Source: Puccinellia tenuiflora (taxonomy: Eukaryota > Streptophyta > Magnoliopsida > Poales > Poaceae). Taken from it: a DNA stretch of 64,000 bases. Made by a program: the position numbers and the translations under genes. The stretch covers positions 6,181,037 to 6,245,036 of the forward strand of contig QRDG01000473.1 in the NCBI GenBank assembly GCA_012064385.1, written 5' to 3'. The notes under the pieces are model-generated. The model was not told where the DNA came from. It saw only the letters and a list, made by a program, of their open reading frames with translations, and made no database searches. Within the stretch, counting starts at the first letter, position 1. Each line of letters begins with the position of its first letter. Shown piece by piece: positions 12,119 through 22,500 of the stretch.

Positions 12119-13531
12119 CTAGCAAAACATGCCCGTGCGTTGCAACGGGATTGAAAAGTCTGCAAACAGAAAACAACAAGTCAATCACGCAACACAACAT
12201 CTACCCTCCCAACTCATTCACCCGGCCGTATATAAGTTGTAAACATGTAACCTTGTGTTAACCAATTAAGAGAGCTCTGGGACTTGCTGACCACCGATCA
12301 CTAAGCTGTCATTAGCCAGTTTAATAACCTGAGAAGCTAATGGTGCACCGACGAGCAAATTCAATGTTAGTGAAGCTATGGCTACTACCGGAATCAATCA
12401 AAGGTGATCATGATTTGATCCAACTTGTATTTGCAGCCGAATTGTGGCATTGGATTCACGCCAGATACTGCTTGCAAAGAAAGATGACAGCACTGAATAT
12501 TTGTAGCTTCGGTTCATGGAATAGCTAAACCTCCAAAACCTGCACTGCATCTCCAGTAAACATCGGCCGCGTTATAGTAGACCCGCACGCACACGCCATC
12601 AACTTGCCTCGCTGACCACGGCCCCCATGCATGCATCGATCAACACACATGCATCAGCTTAACAAGCACGCACGTACCTGCACAGCTTTGCCTATCTTGT
12701 TCGCTTGCCGTGTGCTATTTTCTTAAGATGTGGGCTCTGTGGAGGGTGGGACGACGTAGTTCGGATGGACGAAAATAGCGACGGACCAAAAAAGATGAAA
12801 TCAAGGAATTTTCGGTTGCTCCTTGTGCTTCTACATCTTGTCTCTTTCTTCCTCTTTGGTAATGCACAGCGCCCAAGGGATGATGCCTGATAAATCAATA
12901 TAATAAGGTATTAAATTATGTAACAAACCTGATAGCGTCATTGGCTCCTATGCCATGCCTCATATAGCTTCCGAAATCTGCCGCAACCAATGCGAGTGAC
13001 CTGCACGTCCTGCCAAATTGGCCTGCGCGTAAACCTTTTTGTCTATCTGAAGCTCATCTTCAGACTTGAACCTCTAACTACGTCCGCGCGCGTTTAGGTT
13101 TACACCGTGACAGGAACTGCTTATGATCCGCTTCCAGTAGCCTCCCAATCAATGGATCAAAAGCCGGCGCCATTCGATATTCTGATCTAGCCAAAGCTTG
13201 CGAGCGACGTCGCCACATCCTGGCTGTTGCCTGTTGGGGTATTTGGTGGAGCAGGTGACCATGTCCGCGCGCGGGCGGCCCGAGGCTGTCCATGAGCATG
13301 ATCAAGTTTGACGCAACGCGGTGCTATTGGGCGTAGTCTTCTTCTCAGCTTGCGCTAATCCTCGCATTGGCCCCGCCATGGCGGATATTGACCACGATGT
13401 CTCTTGTCGAATCATTTTTTTTTCACTTACGGGTGGCATAGGTAGGTAATATTTATCAATTTGAGGGGTAATTCGAATGACGGACCAAACCAAACCGCGG
13501 AAGCTTGATTGCTTTTATTATTAGGTATAGA
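12119..13531 (-). mobile_element. Small non-autonomous Helitron
   Basis: Read on the minus strand, the element starts TCTATACCTAATAATAAAAG at 13531, preceded by host A. It ends with the hairpin CCCGTTGCAACGCACGGG (stem CCCGT/ACGGG), a short spacer and CTAG at 12122-12119, followed by host T. TC...hairpin...CTRR inserted between A and T is the Helitron signature. It is about 1.4 kb long, and no Rep/helicase is encoded. The interior has no recognisable protein. On the plus strand a frame near 13302-13493 and one near 12705-12890 are open but unidentified. Confidence 0.72.
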
Positions 13532-14640
13532 TTATTAACTGATAGGATGACAATAAGAGATAGGACATAATTATGTTTCACTAGCTCGCTAATTAGTGGA
13601 TCATGCTAAAGTCATCCTCTACTTAACCCCAAACACCAAAGCCTTTGCCTTGGCCAGTGCATCTTTGCATAGATTTTCATGTCAGCGTGATTAACATAGG
13701 CTCGTCGATAGCAGACTACGACGCAAAACGACATGGTAGTGGAGTTCGCTCACGTACCTAATCGCTAGTATATTAGGGCTAAGTGACGATCTTTTAGAAA
13801 ATGAATTTAATCATTTTGTGCTAAACTTTCGTGTCATGGTTAAAATTATCATTTTTGCATTAAGGTTCCTCATTGTGTGGTCGACGATTGTGTCGTGCTA
13901 CACATATTTAAAATTTAATATAGAAAATTAATCGTAAACATGGGTAATAAGATCAAACTGTCATTAAGATGGACTAAATTAATTGAGGCTATCATAGTCC
14001 GCGGTGCAACATAATATGGTGCCTGCCAACCATGTTGGCCTAAGGATGATCCAACACAAAGCTGTCATCCAGTATATATGTTGACGGCTGATTTTGGCTC
14101 ACAAAGTGATGATATCAAGATGACCTAAAATGAGAAAATAATGTGAACGAAAGTTGTGCGTATTATCGAGACAAACAACTTTGGTTTTTGGATCATCTCA
14201 ATCCGAGGTCATATACAACCTATGGAGCCAAAATAATATAGACATGCTCTGTCCTCGGACGGGCAGGCAGGTCGCCCTACCATAGACATGCTCTGTCCTC
14301 GGGCGGGTAGGATTTGGAAAGGCTGAAAACGAATCGAATTTCTTCCGACTGAATTTAGAATGTCCATATTAAGTCAAATGAAAAAACACATGAAAAGAAA
14401 GTTCTTCGTTTTTTCGAGACGAACAACTTTGTCTGCTACGAGATTTTGATTAGAGGTCGTTTACTGACTCGAAAACGACCCGCAAGTTACAGTCAGGTTT
14501 TAGACCGAACAGTTTTGGAAAGTTCGGACTAGTCCATCCGAATTGGACCCAAATTAGGGTTTTGGATGTGAATCCAAGCCCTTTGCTTGCACGGGAAGTC
14601 CAGCCGCCTCTTATGTACATGAGGGGTGACGGCCGATTGA
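13532..14640. other. Intergenic, repeat-derived
   Basis: A 43-bp repeat, CATAGACATGCTCTGTCCTC, occurs near 14238 and 14281. Two related stretches around GAGACRAACAACTTTG occur near 14170 and 14418. No gene is seen. Confidence 0.45.
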
Positions 14641-15955
14641 ACACGGGAGTATGGTCTTGTCATTGGCGATGTCTCCTGATGGGCGATACATGGCCTCCGG
14701 AGACGAAGATGGAACCATCATGATGTGGGATCTCTCTACTGGTCGCTGCGTTTCACCACTAGTGGGTCACAACTCTTGTGTGTGGTCACTTGCTTTCAGG
14801 TAATCATCATTATACATTGTTGTGCTTGCTTAGTATCCCATGCGTCCTTATTGCTGATGGTAGTCAAACATTAGCTGATATACTGAATTTGTGTAAGAGT
14901 AGGAGTTATGGTAGGGTTTGGCAAATTGGCCTTTCCGTCTGCTGCCTATAATCAGTTTTCTGAGCTGGCCTAATGCTGGAAAACAGCTTCTAGTATTATG
15001 TATAAACAAGCAATGTGTTTATTAACCATCTCGGCCATCCTTTCTGAGTGTTTGACTGGATGGTTGCGTGATTCTGTCTTAAAATGACTGCAACCATAGA
15101 ACTTGAACTCGTGTGCTTACTTTTTCTTGAATATGCGTTGATGGTGTCGGCTTATGCACTTGTATGTTGAGCACAGTGGTTTTCTTATGGATCTATTGTT
15201 TAAAGAAATTCTTTAAAAATATATTCCGTATTTTATGCATGTTTTCTAGTAGATTTAAGCTTTCAGGGGGTTTAGATTGAATATGCATTTATAGTTCTCA
15301 AAATGTATTTTTTCTTCCTGTGACAAGTCGTGTTGTGTTATTCTTTATAGCTCCATATGGTTTTAGTTTTAGGAAAAGTATGATTACTTAAGTTGTATGC
15401 TAATATGCTATATCGAAAAAACCCATCTTATTTAAACCATTCTTTCTTTGTCATAGCTGCGAAGGAGCATTGCTTGCATCTGGATCTGCGGATTGCACCG
15501 TTAAACTCTGGGATGTTGCTTCCAGCACAAAGGCCCTGAAGATGGATGACACGTAAGTTGGTTGGCTTACTTGTAAAAATGCTACTCTAGTTGCTTTACT
15601 GTAGCTGTAAGATATCCTTTATTTTTGTGTAACAGCAAAAGTTAGTTCTTACATAAGGTTCTATTCTAGTTCCACGCTTTACTCTAACTGTGAAATATGC
15701 TTTATTTTTTGTGAAACAGCAAAGCTGGTTCTACGAATCGGCTGAGGTTGCTGAAAGCTCTCCCGACAAAATCGACTCCTGTTTATAACTTGCGGGTGAG
15801 AAATCTGTTGTCCTTTCATGCATCGTTTCAGTCAGCTAAATTGTGCTAGTCACCATGTGCAATGAAAATAGAGAACTAACTGCTGCTTTTGCAAAGTGCA
15901 GTTTTCTCGGAGGAATCTTCTATTTGCAACGGGTGCTCTCTCGCTAGGCTGCTAA
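14641..15955 (+). pseudogene. TAF5: 3' fragment of TAF5 (TFIID WD40 subunit), introns kept
   Basis: Four exon pieces read in frame: up to 14799 (homology from about 14641), 15457-15552, 15720-15795 and 15902-15955 (TAA). All introns are GT..AG. The peptide has two WD40 blades (SPDGRYMASGDEDGTIMMWD and ALLASGSADCTVKLWD), then the plant TAF5 tail (NRLRLLKALPTKSTPVYNLR, then FSRRNLLFATGALS). TAF5 is a core subunit of TFIID, with an N-terminal NTD2 domain and C-terminal WD40 propeller; only the last blades are here. No TAF5 exon is visible in the preceding kilobases. Retained introns mean the copy arose at DNA level, not by reverse transcription. The reading frame is still open, so it is either recent or conserved by chance. 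Confidence 0.85.
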
Positions 15956-17403
15956 GCTGGCTGGCTGTATGTTCTCTAGAATACAATTAGCATTCTTTCA
16001 GTTCTGACCTTAAGTAGCGAAGTTGATGTTTACTCGGCTGACTCCTGCTGTAGAGATTGCATTGTCCTCTAGTGATCTTGGCAAACCCTGTAACAAGGGT
16101 TAAACTGTAGTCTGTGAGCAGGTTTACTCATCGGAACGTGTGTATTGTTGTAACATTAGCTAATTTAAGCTATGTAAAAGGTAGGATTTGTAAAGAGCGT
16201 CGGTGGTTCTTTGAGGGTTGTTTTCACAGCATCGATAAGTGCGTGTACTCCATTGCTCAAAACAAGATTTTTTTTTCTAAAAAAGTCAATCAATGTTAAT
16301 TTTAAGAAAAACAATTCTTAATTATAAAACAATGTATATTTCATCATATTGATTTGACTAGATGTTAATAATTTTCTATAATCTTAGTTGATTTTTACAT
16401 GGTTTGACTTTCATGAAAATTAATAGACGTTCTTTACTTTACTAACGAAGGGAGTATGGGAAATCCACTTCGTCACATGGGAGCTGAGCATATACTCCTA
16501 AGCCATCGGATAAAATATTTTTAGATATAAAAAATTCGAAAAGTTCCGGATATCTTTTAAGGTGTATGTAAAAAAAATGTCTCGTAAAAAGCCCTATTTA
16601 GCATCTAATTTTGTCTTTCGTGGGCACATAGAATGTTAAGATGCCATGCGTGACATTTTTTATCTGAATTTTTAACATTTTAAAATGTATTTAAAAGACA
16701 TTTTAAAAATCGGGAGCATATGCCCTCGAGTGTCAAAATATCACCACCCTGAAAGTACTATGTTATCAGAACACATATCTACAGAAGAAGATGATGATGA
16801 TAGAGGAAGGCCGGGACCCGGGGCACCAAATCGAAGTGCGCCGGTCACTGGTTCCAGAGTTCAGAGTCGTGAGACAACTCGACAGCAGATCGCCATCCGC
16901 CCAACTGTCACCAGCGCCGCGGCCTCCACGATTCAACGCAAAATCTCGCAGAGCCGATTCACTCCGGCAAAGCGCCAAACCCAAGTTCCTATCACCGTCC
17001 CCGCCTGTCAGATCGTTTTTGCCTCCTGGGACATGCAAAGCGTTTCGTGCTGTCTGAGGCAAAGCGCACGCACGCACGAGTCCCTCTCCGTCGCCGTCGC
17101 CGTCGTGGCCCGTCACGCTCGCCGGACCCTGGCAGCTAGCTAGCGTCGGCCGTTTCTCCTCATCATCGCCGTCGCCGTCGCCGTTTCTATTTTATTTTTA
17201 AAAAGCTCGTTTCTAATTTTAGGTTGTGTTTCTATTTTGACAGCTGATTAGATTAGATTAGAGCCAAAGGAACCGGCGCCGGCTGCAGAGATGACAGCTG
17301 ATCGAGTAGCGACTGATGCTAATGTCGCTGCTTAATTAATTAATTAATCAGTCCAGCTAGCTAGCTGGTTTCACTTTCCTTGATAAATGTTTAAGCTAGG
17401 GAG
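15956..17403. other. Intergenic, no convincing gene
   Basis: The region holds a degenerate MITE (16248-16454) and, near 16690-17140, overlapping open frames of biased composition on both strands with no recognisable motif. I treat these frames as non-coding. Confidence 0.4.
16248..16454. mobile_element. Degenerate Stowaway-like MITE
   Basis: The segment is bounded by TA, with a left end CTCCATTGCTC and a right end CGAAGGGAG, a decayed version of the CTCCCTCCG...CGGAGGGAG ends of Stowaway elements. The interior is AT-rich and non-coding. Confidence 0.55.
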
Positions 17404-18577
17404 ACTTGCAAGTTACGTGCAGCTGATCGATCGGATCGATACGGATGTCGCAGCTGCTTAATGGAGATTTGTTCGTTCAGAGGGATGGAGGGAGTCGTCT
17501 TGAAGCTGGTGTGCTGGAATTCTCATCATTACCATGACCGTACATACAAGGAGAGGTACAGGGGAGGAGGAGGAAGTTTCCACATGCCTATAGCTTTCTT
17601 GGCTGAGGCTGGAGCATCGTCGAATGCTCATGCTGCTATTAGTGGCTACTGGCTAGTACGTGCTGCTGACTTCTTCTTGGTGGTCTGAAGCGTGGCAGGT
17701 GTCCGTGACGCAGCTCGACGTCGACGGCGATGGCTGGTGGTGGTCGCCAGCATCGTCTTCCCGGCGCACGGCATCCCCGACTGATGGCCTCCTTGCTCTG
17801 CTCTTCAGCGAGACCCGGCAGACGACCCATTCGTCGCAGCTCTGCGAGACACTGGCCGCGGCGGCGGCGAGGCGGTACTCGTGCATGACCCAGTCGGTAC
17901 GCGTGGACCGCGCCTTGCCCTTGCCGCGGTGGAAGGCGAGCGCCGTCTTGACGCCGACGAGCAGCCGCTTGCAAGTTGCGTGCAGCTGACCGATCGATCG
18001 ATACGGATGTCGCAGCTACTTAATGGAGATTTGTTCGTTAATTCGGAGGGACAGAGGGAGTCGTCTTCAAGCTGGTGGTGCTGGAATTCTCATCGCCATC
18101 ATGGTACCACGACCGTACATACAAGGAGAGGTACAGGGGAGGAGGAGGAGGAGGAAGTTGCAACATGCCTATAGCTTGCTTGGCCGAGGCATGCGGCTGA
18201 GGCTGGAGGCTGGAGCATCGTCGAATGTTGATGCTGCTACTACTGGCTACTGGCTAGTACGTGCTGCTGACTTCTTCTTGGTGGTCTGAAGCGTGGCAGG
18301 TGTCCGTGACGCAGCTCGACGTCGACGGCGATGGCTGGTGGTGGTCGCCAGCATCATCTTCCCGGTGCACGGCGTCGGTGCCGGCGGCACCCACGACCGA
18401 TGGCCTCCTTGCTCTGCTCTTCAGCGAGACCCGGCACACTACCCATTCGTCGCAGCTCTGCGAGCCATTGGCAGCGGCGGCGAGTCGGTACTCGTGCATG
18501 ACCCAGTCGGTGCGCGTGGACCGCGCCTTGCCCTTGCCGTGGTGGAAGGCGAGCGCCGTCTTGACGCCGACGAGCAG
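17404..18577 (+). repeat. Tandem segmental duplication (about 0.56-0.61 kb units)
   Basis: Unit 1 (about 17404-17967) and unit 2 (about 17966-18577) share sequence such as CGGATGTCGCAGCT and TCGTCTTCCCGG-type stretches over nearly their full length, with small indels. Each unit holds the 3' flank and 3' coding part of the NAC gene. The junctions share CTTGCAAGTT-like microhomology. Confidence 0.88.
17653..17967 (-). pseudogene. Truncated tandem copy of the NAC gene 3' half
   Basis: Reading down from 17967, the segment matches the intact NAC gene from about KRLLVGVKTALAF through TDWVMHEYRLA and DEWVVCRVSLKSRARRPS to the same EEVSSTY end at 17653. The N-terminal subdomains A-C and a start codon are absent, because the duplication unit begins inside exon 2. 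Relative to the intact gene it has an extra Ala-Ala-Ser-Val insertion and lacks the VVGAAGT stretch. It cannot make a NAC domain. It could be transcribed as read-through downstream of the parent gene. Confidence 0.85.
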
Positions 18578-19016
18578 CCGCTTGCCACTGCCCTGCAGCT
18601 GCACGAACACCGGCTTCTCCTTCCCCGTGGCCTTCCAGTACCCACTGGCCGCTCTCCGCCGCCGCGCGCCACGGCTCGCCGGCGCCTGCCGCAGGCTGAA
18701 GAAGTACGTCGCCTCCCCTTCGCTCGCGCCTAAACCATAAATTTCGAATTGATTAATTTCCACCCGGCAACATGCAAAGCTTGCGTGCAAGAATGTGTCT
18801 GAACTCTGAAGGCGCCGACCGGCACGCACCAGGGAGGTCCCATGGGTCGGGCAGGGCGGCGGCGTGGACGACGGGGATGACGGCTGCCGGGAGCGGGCGC
18901 GCGAGGGCCTTGCGGCCGAGGTACTGCACCACCAGCTCCTCGTCGGTGGGGTGGAACCGGAACCCCGGTGGCAGCTGCTGCTGCCTCGGCGGCGCCTCCC
19001 TTGCCCTCCTCTCCAT
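18254..19016 (-). CDS. NAC-domain transcription factor
   Basis: Two exons: 19016-18830 (187 bp) and 18729-18254 (476 bp), 220 codons plus stop, separated by a 100-bp intron with GT..AG ends in phase 1. NAC subdomain A is LPPGFRFHPTDEELVVQYL near the N terminus, followed by DPWDLPG (B). Exon 2 has ATYFFSLRQ (C), GYWKATGKEKPV (D, DNA contact) and DWVMHEYRL..DEWVVCRV (E). NAC proteins are plant-specific transcription factors that bind DNA as dimers in the nucleus. The LVGVKTALAFHHGK block is like the VNI2/ANAC083 group; that subgroup is tentative. The protein is short, with only about 50 residues after the NAC domain, ending EEVSSTY. Its 3' half is duplicated downstream. Confidence 0.9.
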
Positions 19017-19597
19017 TACAGCTCCTCGATCGATCCTCGCCGGTGCAGTTGTTGTAACTGAAGCCGATGATCAGCCACCAGTCAGGGAGACAGTACAAGT
19101 TTCAGATGCAGAGAGGTGCTGAGATGGGTTTGATGAGTGGAGTGGAGACGGAAAAGGCGGGGAATTTATAGGGTGCAGCCGTGCCGGCGATGGTGGCGTG
19201 GAGCGAACTCCATCCTGCTGCTGCTGCCAATCTTGCTTCAACAGTATGATTCCTTGCTCGAATTGACAAAGATCCCGTCTCCTGCACCACTTAAAATTGG
19301 CCCCCGATTACTCTTCCTTTCTGGCAATCAATCACGTACGCACACCCATAAAAGTATTCCCAGTTCCATAGGTATGGAAAAAGTAGACAAATTCTATATA
19401 TGTAGTTACCACTTGGAGCTGGTCGAAAGAGACGGTTGTGCAGAAGCAGACGATCAACTCCATGCCATGTCATACGCATGTATTATGTATGTTTTGACAA
19501 GGAAGATCCATGGATGGTTAATTATTTTAGCCGGTGATATCGTGCACGCTAACCAACGGCGGTGAGTGAAAGCCGGCCGGGGTTGATCATGGTACTA
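19017..19597 (-). promoter_or_regulatory. Upstream region of the NAC gene
   Basis: Reading on the minus strand, a TATA-like TATAAATTCC lies near 19170-19161, about 150 bp before the ATG, and is a plausible core promoter. No other gene is seen in this interval. Confidence 0.45.
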
Positions 19598-19691
19598 CTC
19601 CCTCCGATCCATAATAAGTGTCGGAGATTTAGTACTAGTCTAGTACAAAGTGTGTACTAAATCACCGACACTTATTTTGGATCGGAGGGAG
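19598..19691. mobile_element. Stowaway MITE (94 bp)
   Basis: It has near-perfect inverted ends (CTCCCTCCGATCCATAATAA at left, ATCGGAGGGAG at right) and TA on both sides. The whole element can fold into one hairpin (AAGTGTCGG..GATTTAGTAC against GTACTAAATC..CCGACACTT). It lies about 580 bp upstream of the NAC start codon. Confidence 0.95.
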
Positions 19692-22500
19692 TATCATATA
19701 CTACATCTACATGTGAACTGGAGCAAGAATCATGGGCGCGTTCCTTTCTCTTGCTTCTATCATGTAATCATGCATGCAGCACACTGATCACCTTTCTCCT
19801 TTGCAACTCTTTGTTTTAGCGTTTGCTTGATGGTCGAGTTGCTTCCTGCCCCCTCCTTCCAGGCAGTGGAGCATCACGAGTTCCCCCAATCCTGGGAACT
19901 TCTGGCTCCACACGACACCATGCATGATCGGTAGATATTTCAAACTGCACTCTCACGAGACATCAACTTTACGTGGATTTATTACCCTGCATCAGCATCT
20001 GACTTTGCAAAATTTCAGCCTCCAATTAACGCTAGTAGCTTTATTTCCTCGTGTACCTGGCACGAGATTTTTGAAAAAGGGGCAACAACCCTCTGCGTCA
20101 ATATATTAAAAGGTGTGGCTAATTCTCGTCCGAATGAGAATTCGCTTAATTCTCAATTAGATGATATCATCAAATCTCAATTTCAACTCATATTTTTCTT
20201 TTTTGCGGAAAAAGGCCTAAGGCCATATATTATCTCAAACCAACCCTTACAAAGACAAACCTTACAAAAACACAAGTCCAAGTTCAGCACCATCTTCCTT
20301 CTGCATCCCTCGACGACGACCGTGAGCAAAGCTCAATGCCGTCTCTAGGCCTCCGGCATAGCAAGGCACGTACCAGAGAAAGCTTGAAAAACCCAGGTGC
20401 TTATAGAAGCAGCGATCGGGAAGTCGTTGACATAGACCAGAAGATGCCGGCGACCACGATATCGAGATCGCCATCCTGGAGAAGCTAGTATCGAGGTGGG
20501 TCGGGTGATTATCCTAACTCCGCCCAGACAGAGATGGGGACACAAAACTTGCAAGTTCCCCAACGGAGCCGTATCTGGCTGAGCTTCATTTGACGGAGGT
20601 GGAACTTGAGGACACAAATACGCTGCGACACCATCCCCTCCACAAAACGCCACCACCATAGACATACCCTGATCACGCCAGACCTAATGCCCGACGACTG
20701 ACTCCAAACTCTAGCCTGCGACGCTTCTCCGGGGAAGAACATCGATCAGGGGCGGGCTGAAGGACCTTTATTCTCATCGCAACCTCAGCCCCTTCATCGG
20801 AGATGAAGAACTCGAAGATCCTATGGGACCGGACACACTGATTCGAGGTTCCCCTACCCTCCTGCCACCATAGCTGCCGGCGGAGGGCAGGGGGACCAGT
20901 GACGGCGCCGTCGGCTGTCGAGGAGAGTGTTGACCGCGTCCTGCTGAGAAGCCCTAGAAAAACTGTTTGGTTTCTGCTTTTTAATTTCAACTCATGTTGC
21001 AACTCATTTATGAAATCTAACACGATGTCGGCAAAGCCCTTTTCCTCTCTCTCTTAAGGTGCGACGGTGCAGGCTTGGCGCAGTTCGGTGGCGGTGAGGT
21101 CGGCGTGATATCAGAGAGAGTAGCGTGGCAACGCAGAGGCGGTGCAATGGCATGGAGGTGGCCCAGTGCTATATCGTGGTTGTGCGGCTGGTTGTGTAAA
21201 CCTGTTGGTCGCGGCGGCCCTCCGGACAAGATACGTTCATTCTCTCATTCAGCCGGTTGGGGGGCTGCGTGACGGGCAATAGCTAGACTCGGCCTTTGGT
21301 CTCTTGGTCGCACAACATGGAGGTGTTGTGGCGGTAGCAGGGTGGGGCAGCGACAATTGTGCTAAATCAAGGCCCGGTGGGTGGGGGATCCGATGTGCAA
21401 CACTCGGGGCAAAAGTTATGCACATTTTTTTTGTCGGTGATGATGATGTATCTTGGCGTCGTTTTCTCCATGGAGGCATCGTCGAGGAGTTTTCGACATC
21501 CCTCTCACCCTCAGTACGTTTATCCGGATGAAAATCTAGATTGGCGATGCAACGTCCTCAATATCGTTGTTGGAAGCATCGCTTCGGAAGACACAACTTT
21601 GTGGAGCACTGGTGTTTGCTGCTTAACACATTTGCCTTTGGGCTGTGCATGCCATGTCCGGTGCTGCCAAGATTGAGCCTTTACCAGGACCTATTAGGTC
21701 CTGCCATTCACTCGCCGACTCTTCTATGGGGAAAGGGTGGAAAGTACGTCTGCTAGAGCAGTCTTGAGGAGGTGCTCCTTCTTCAGAGGTGATCGGCATT
21801 GATCGAGATGGGGCCTTGAGTCTCTTGCTAGCCTTTTTATTGTAGGTATATTTAGAGTGCAGTGTTCATTGCGACGCTTATGTCGTATTCGATGCTGTAT
21901 CGGCCGTCGGTTCTTCTTCTATGTGTTAGATATGTCTCCTTGAAAAAATTACTGGTCCATCAGCCAGACCGGTTAAAGATATCTCATACAACTATCTATG
22001 TACGCTTGCACCGATATTCCATATGCCCTCGCTCCTCTAGCAGATGATGACCATAAAAGGATCCAATATGTAGCCATATAGATAATCCGCAAAAAACTTT
22101 CAATAAGAAAAATATATTAATATCAAAATAATATCGAAATACATCAAACCTCTACAACAACTCAATATCAGGAACCAGCCGGGATATCGAGAATACACAC
22201 AGCCGAACAAGTAAAAGAAAGAAAAAATAAAAGCTGACGCAGCATCAACTTTAGTCTTGTTAAAAAATAATATTTTTACCTAGCACAAGTATGCACACAA
22301 AATCCAGTTAACCGTCTAACTGGATGATCTTTTGTGCAAATTGCCCTTCACTTTCTTCGCCCGGATCATCGGCATCGGCGGAACAAAATCTAGACGAAAA
22401 CGACGGGTGCCAATAGACTTGGATGTGAAGAGCTGCAAGCCACGGTTAATGTCATAGCATAGCTCATCGAGCAAGTTGGTGCAAGCAAACCGAGACAAGC
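19692..22500. other. Repeat-like intergenic DNA, no gene called
   Basis: From about 20100 to 21050 and 21060 to 22050 the base composition and scattered open frames look like decayed retrotransposon or captured sequence, but no reverse transcriptase, transposase or LTR end is recognisable. I could not name a family. Confidence 0.35.

Noticed and set aside
16685..17143. Open frame after the TAF5 fragment
   Set aside because: Overlapping frames on both strands with biased composition. No motif, no splice logic and no supporting context.
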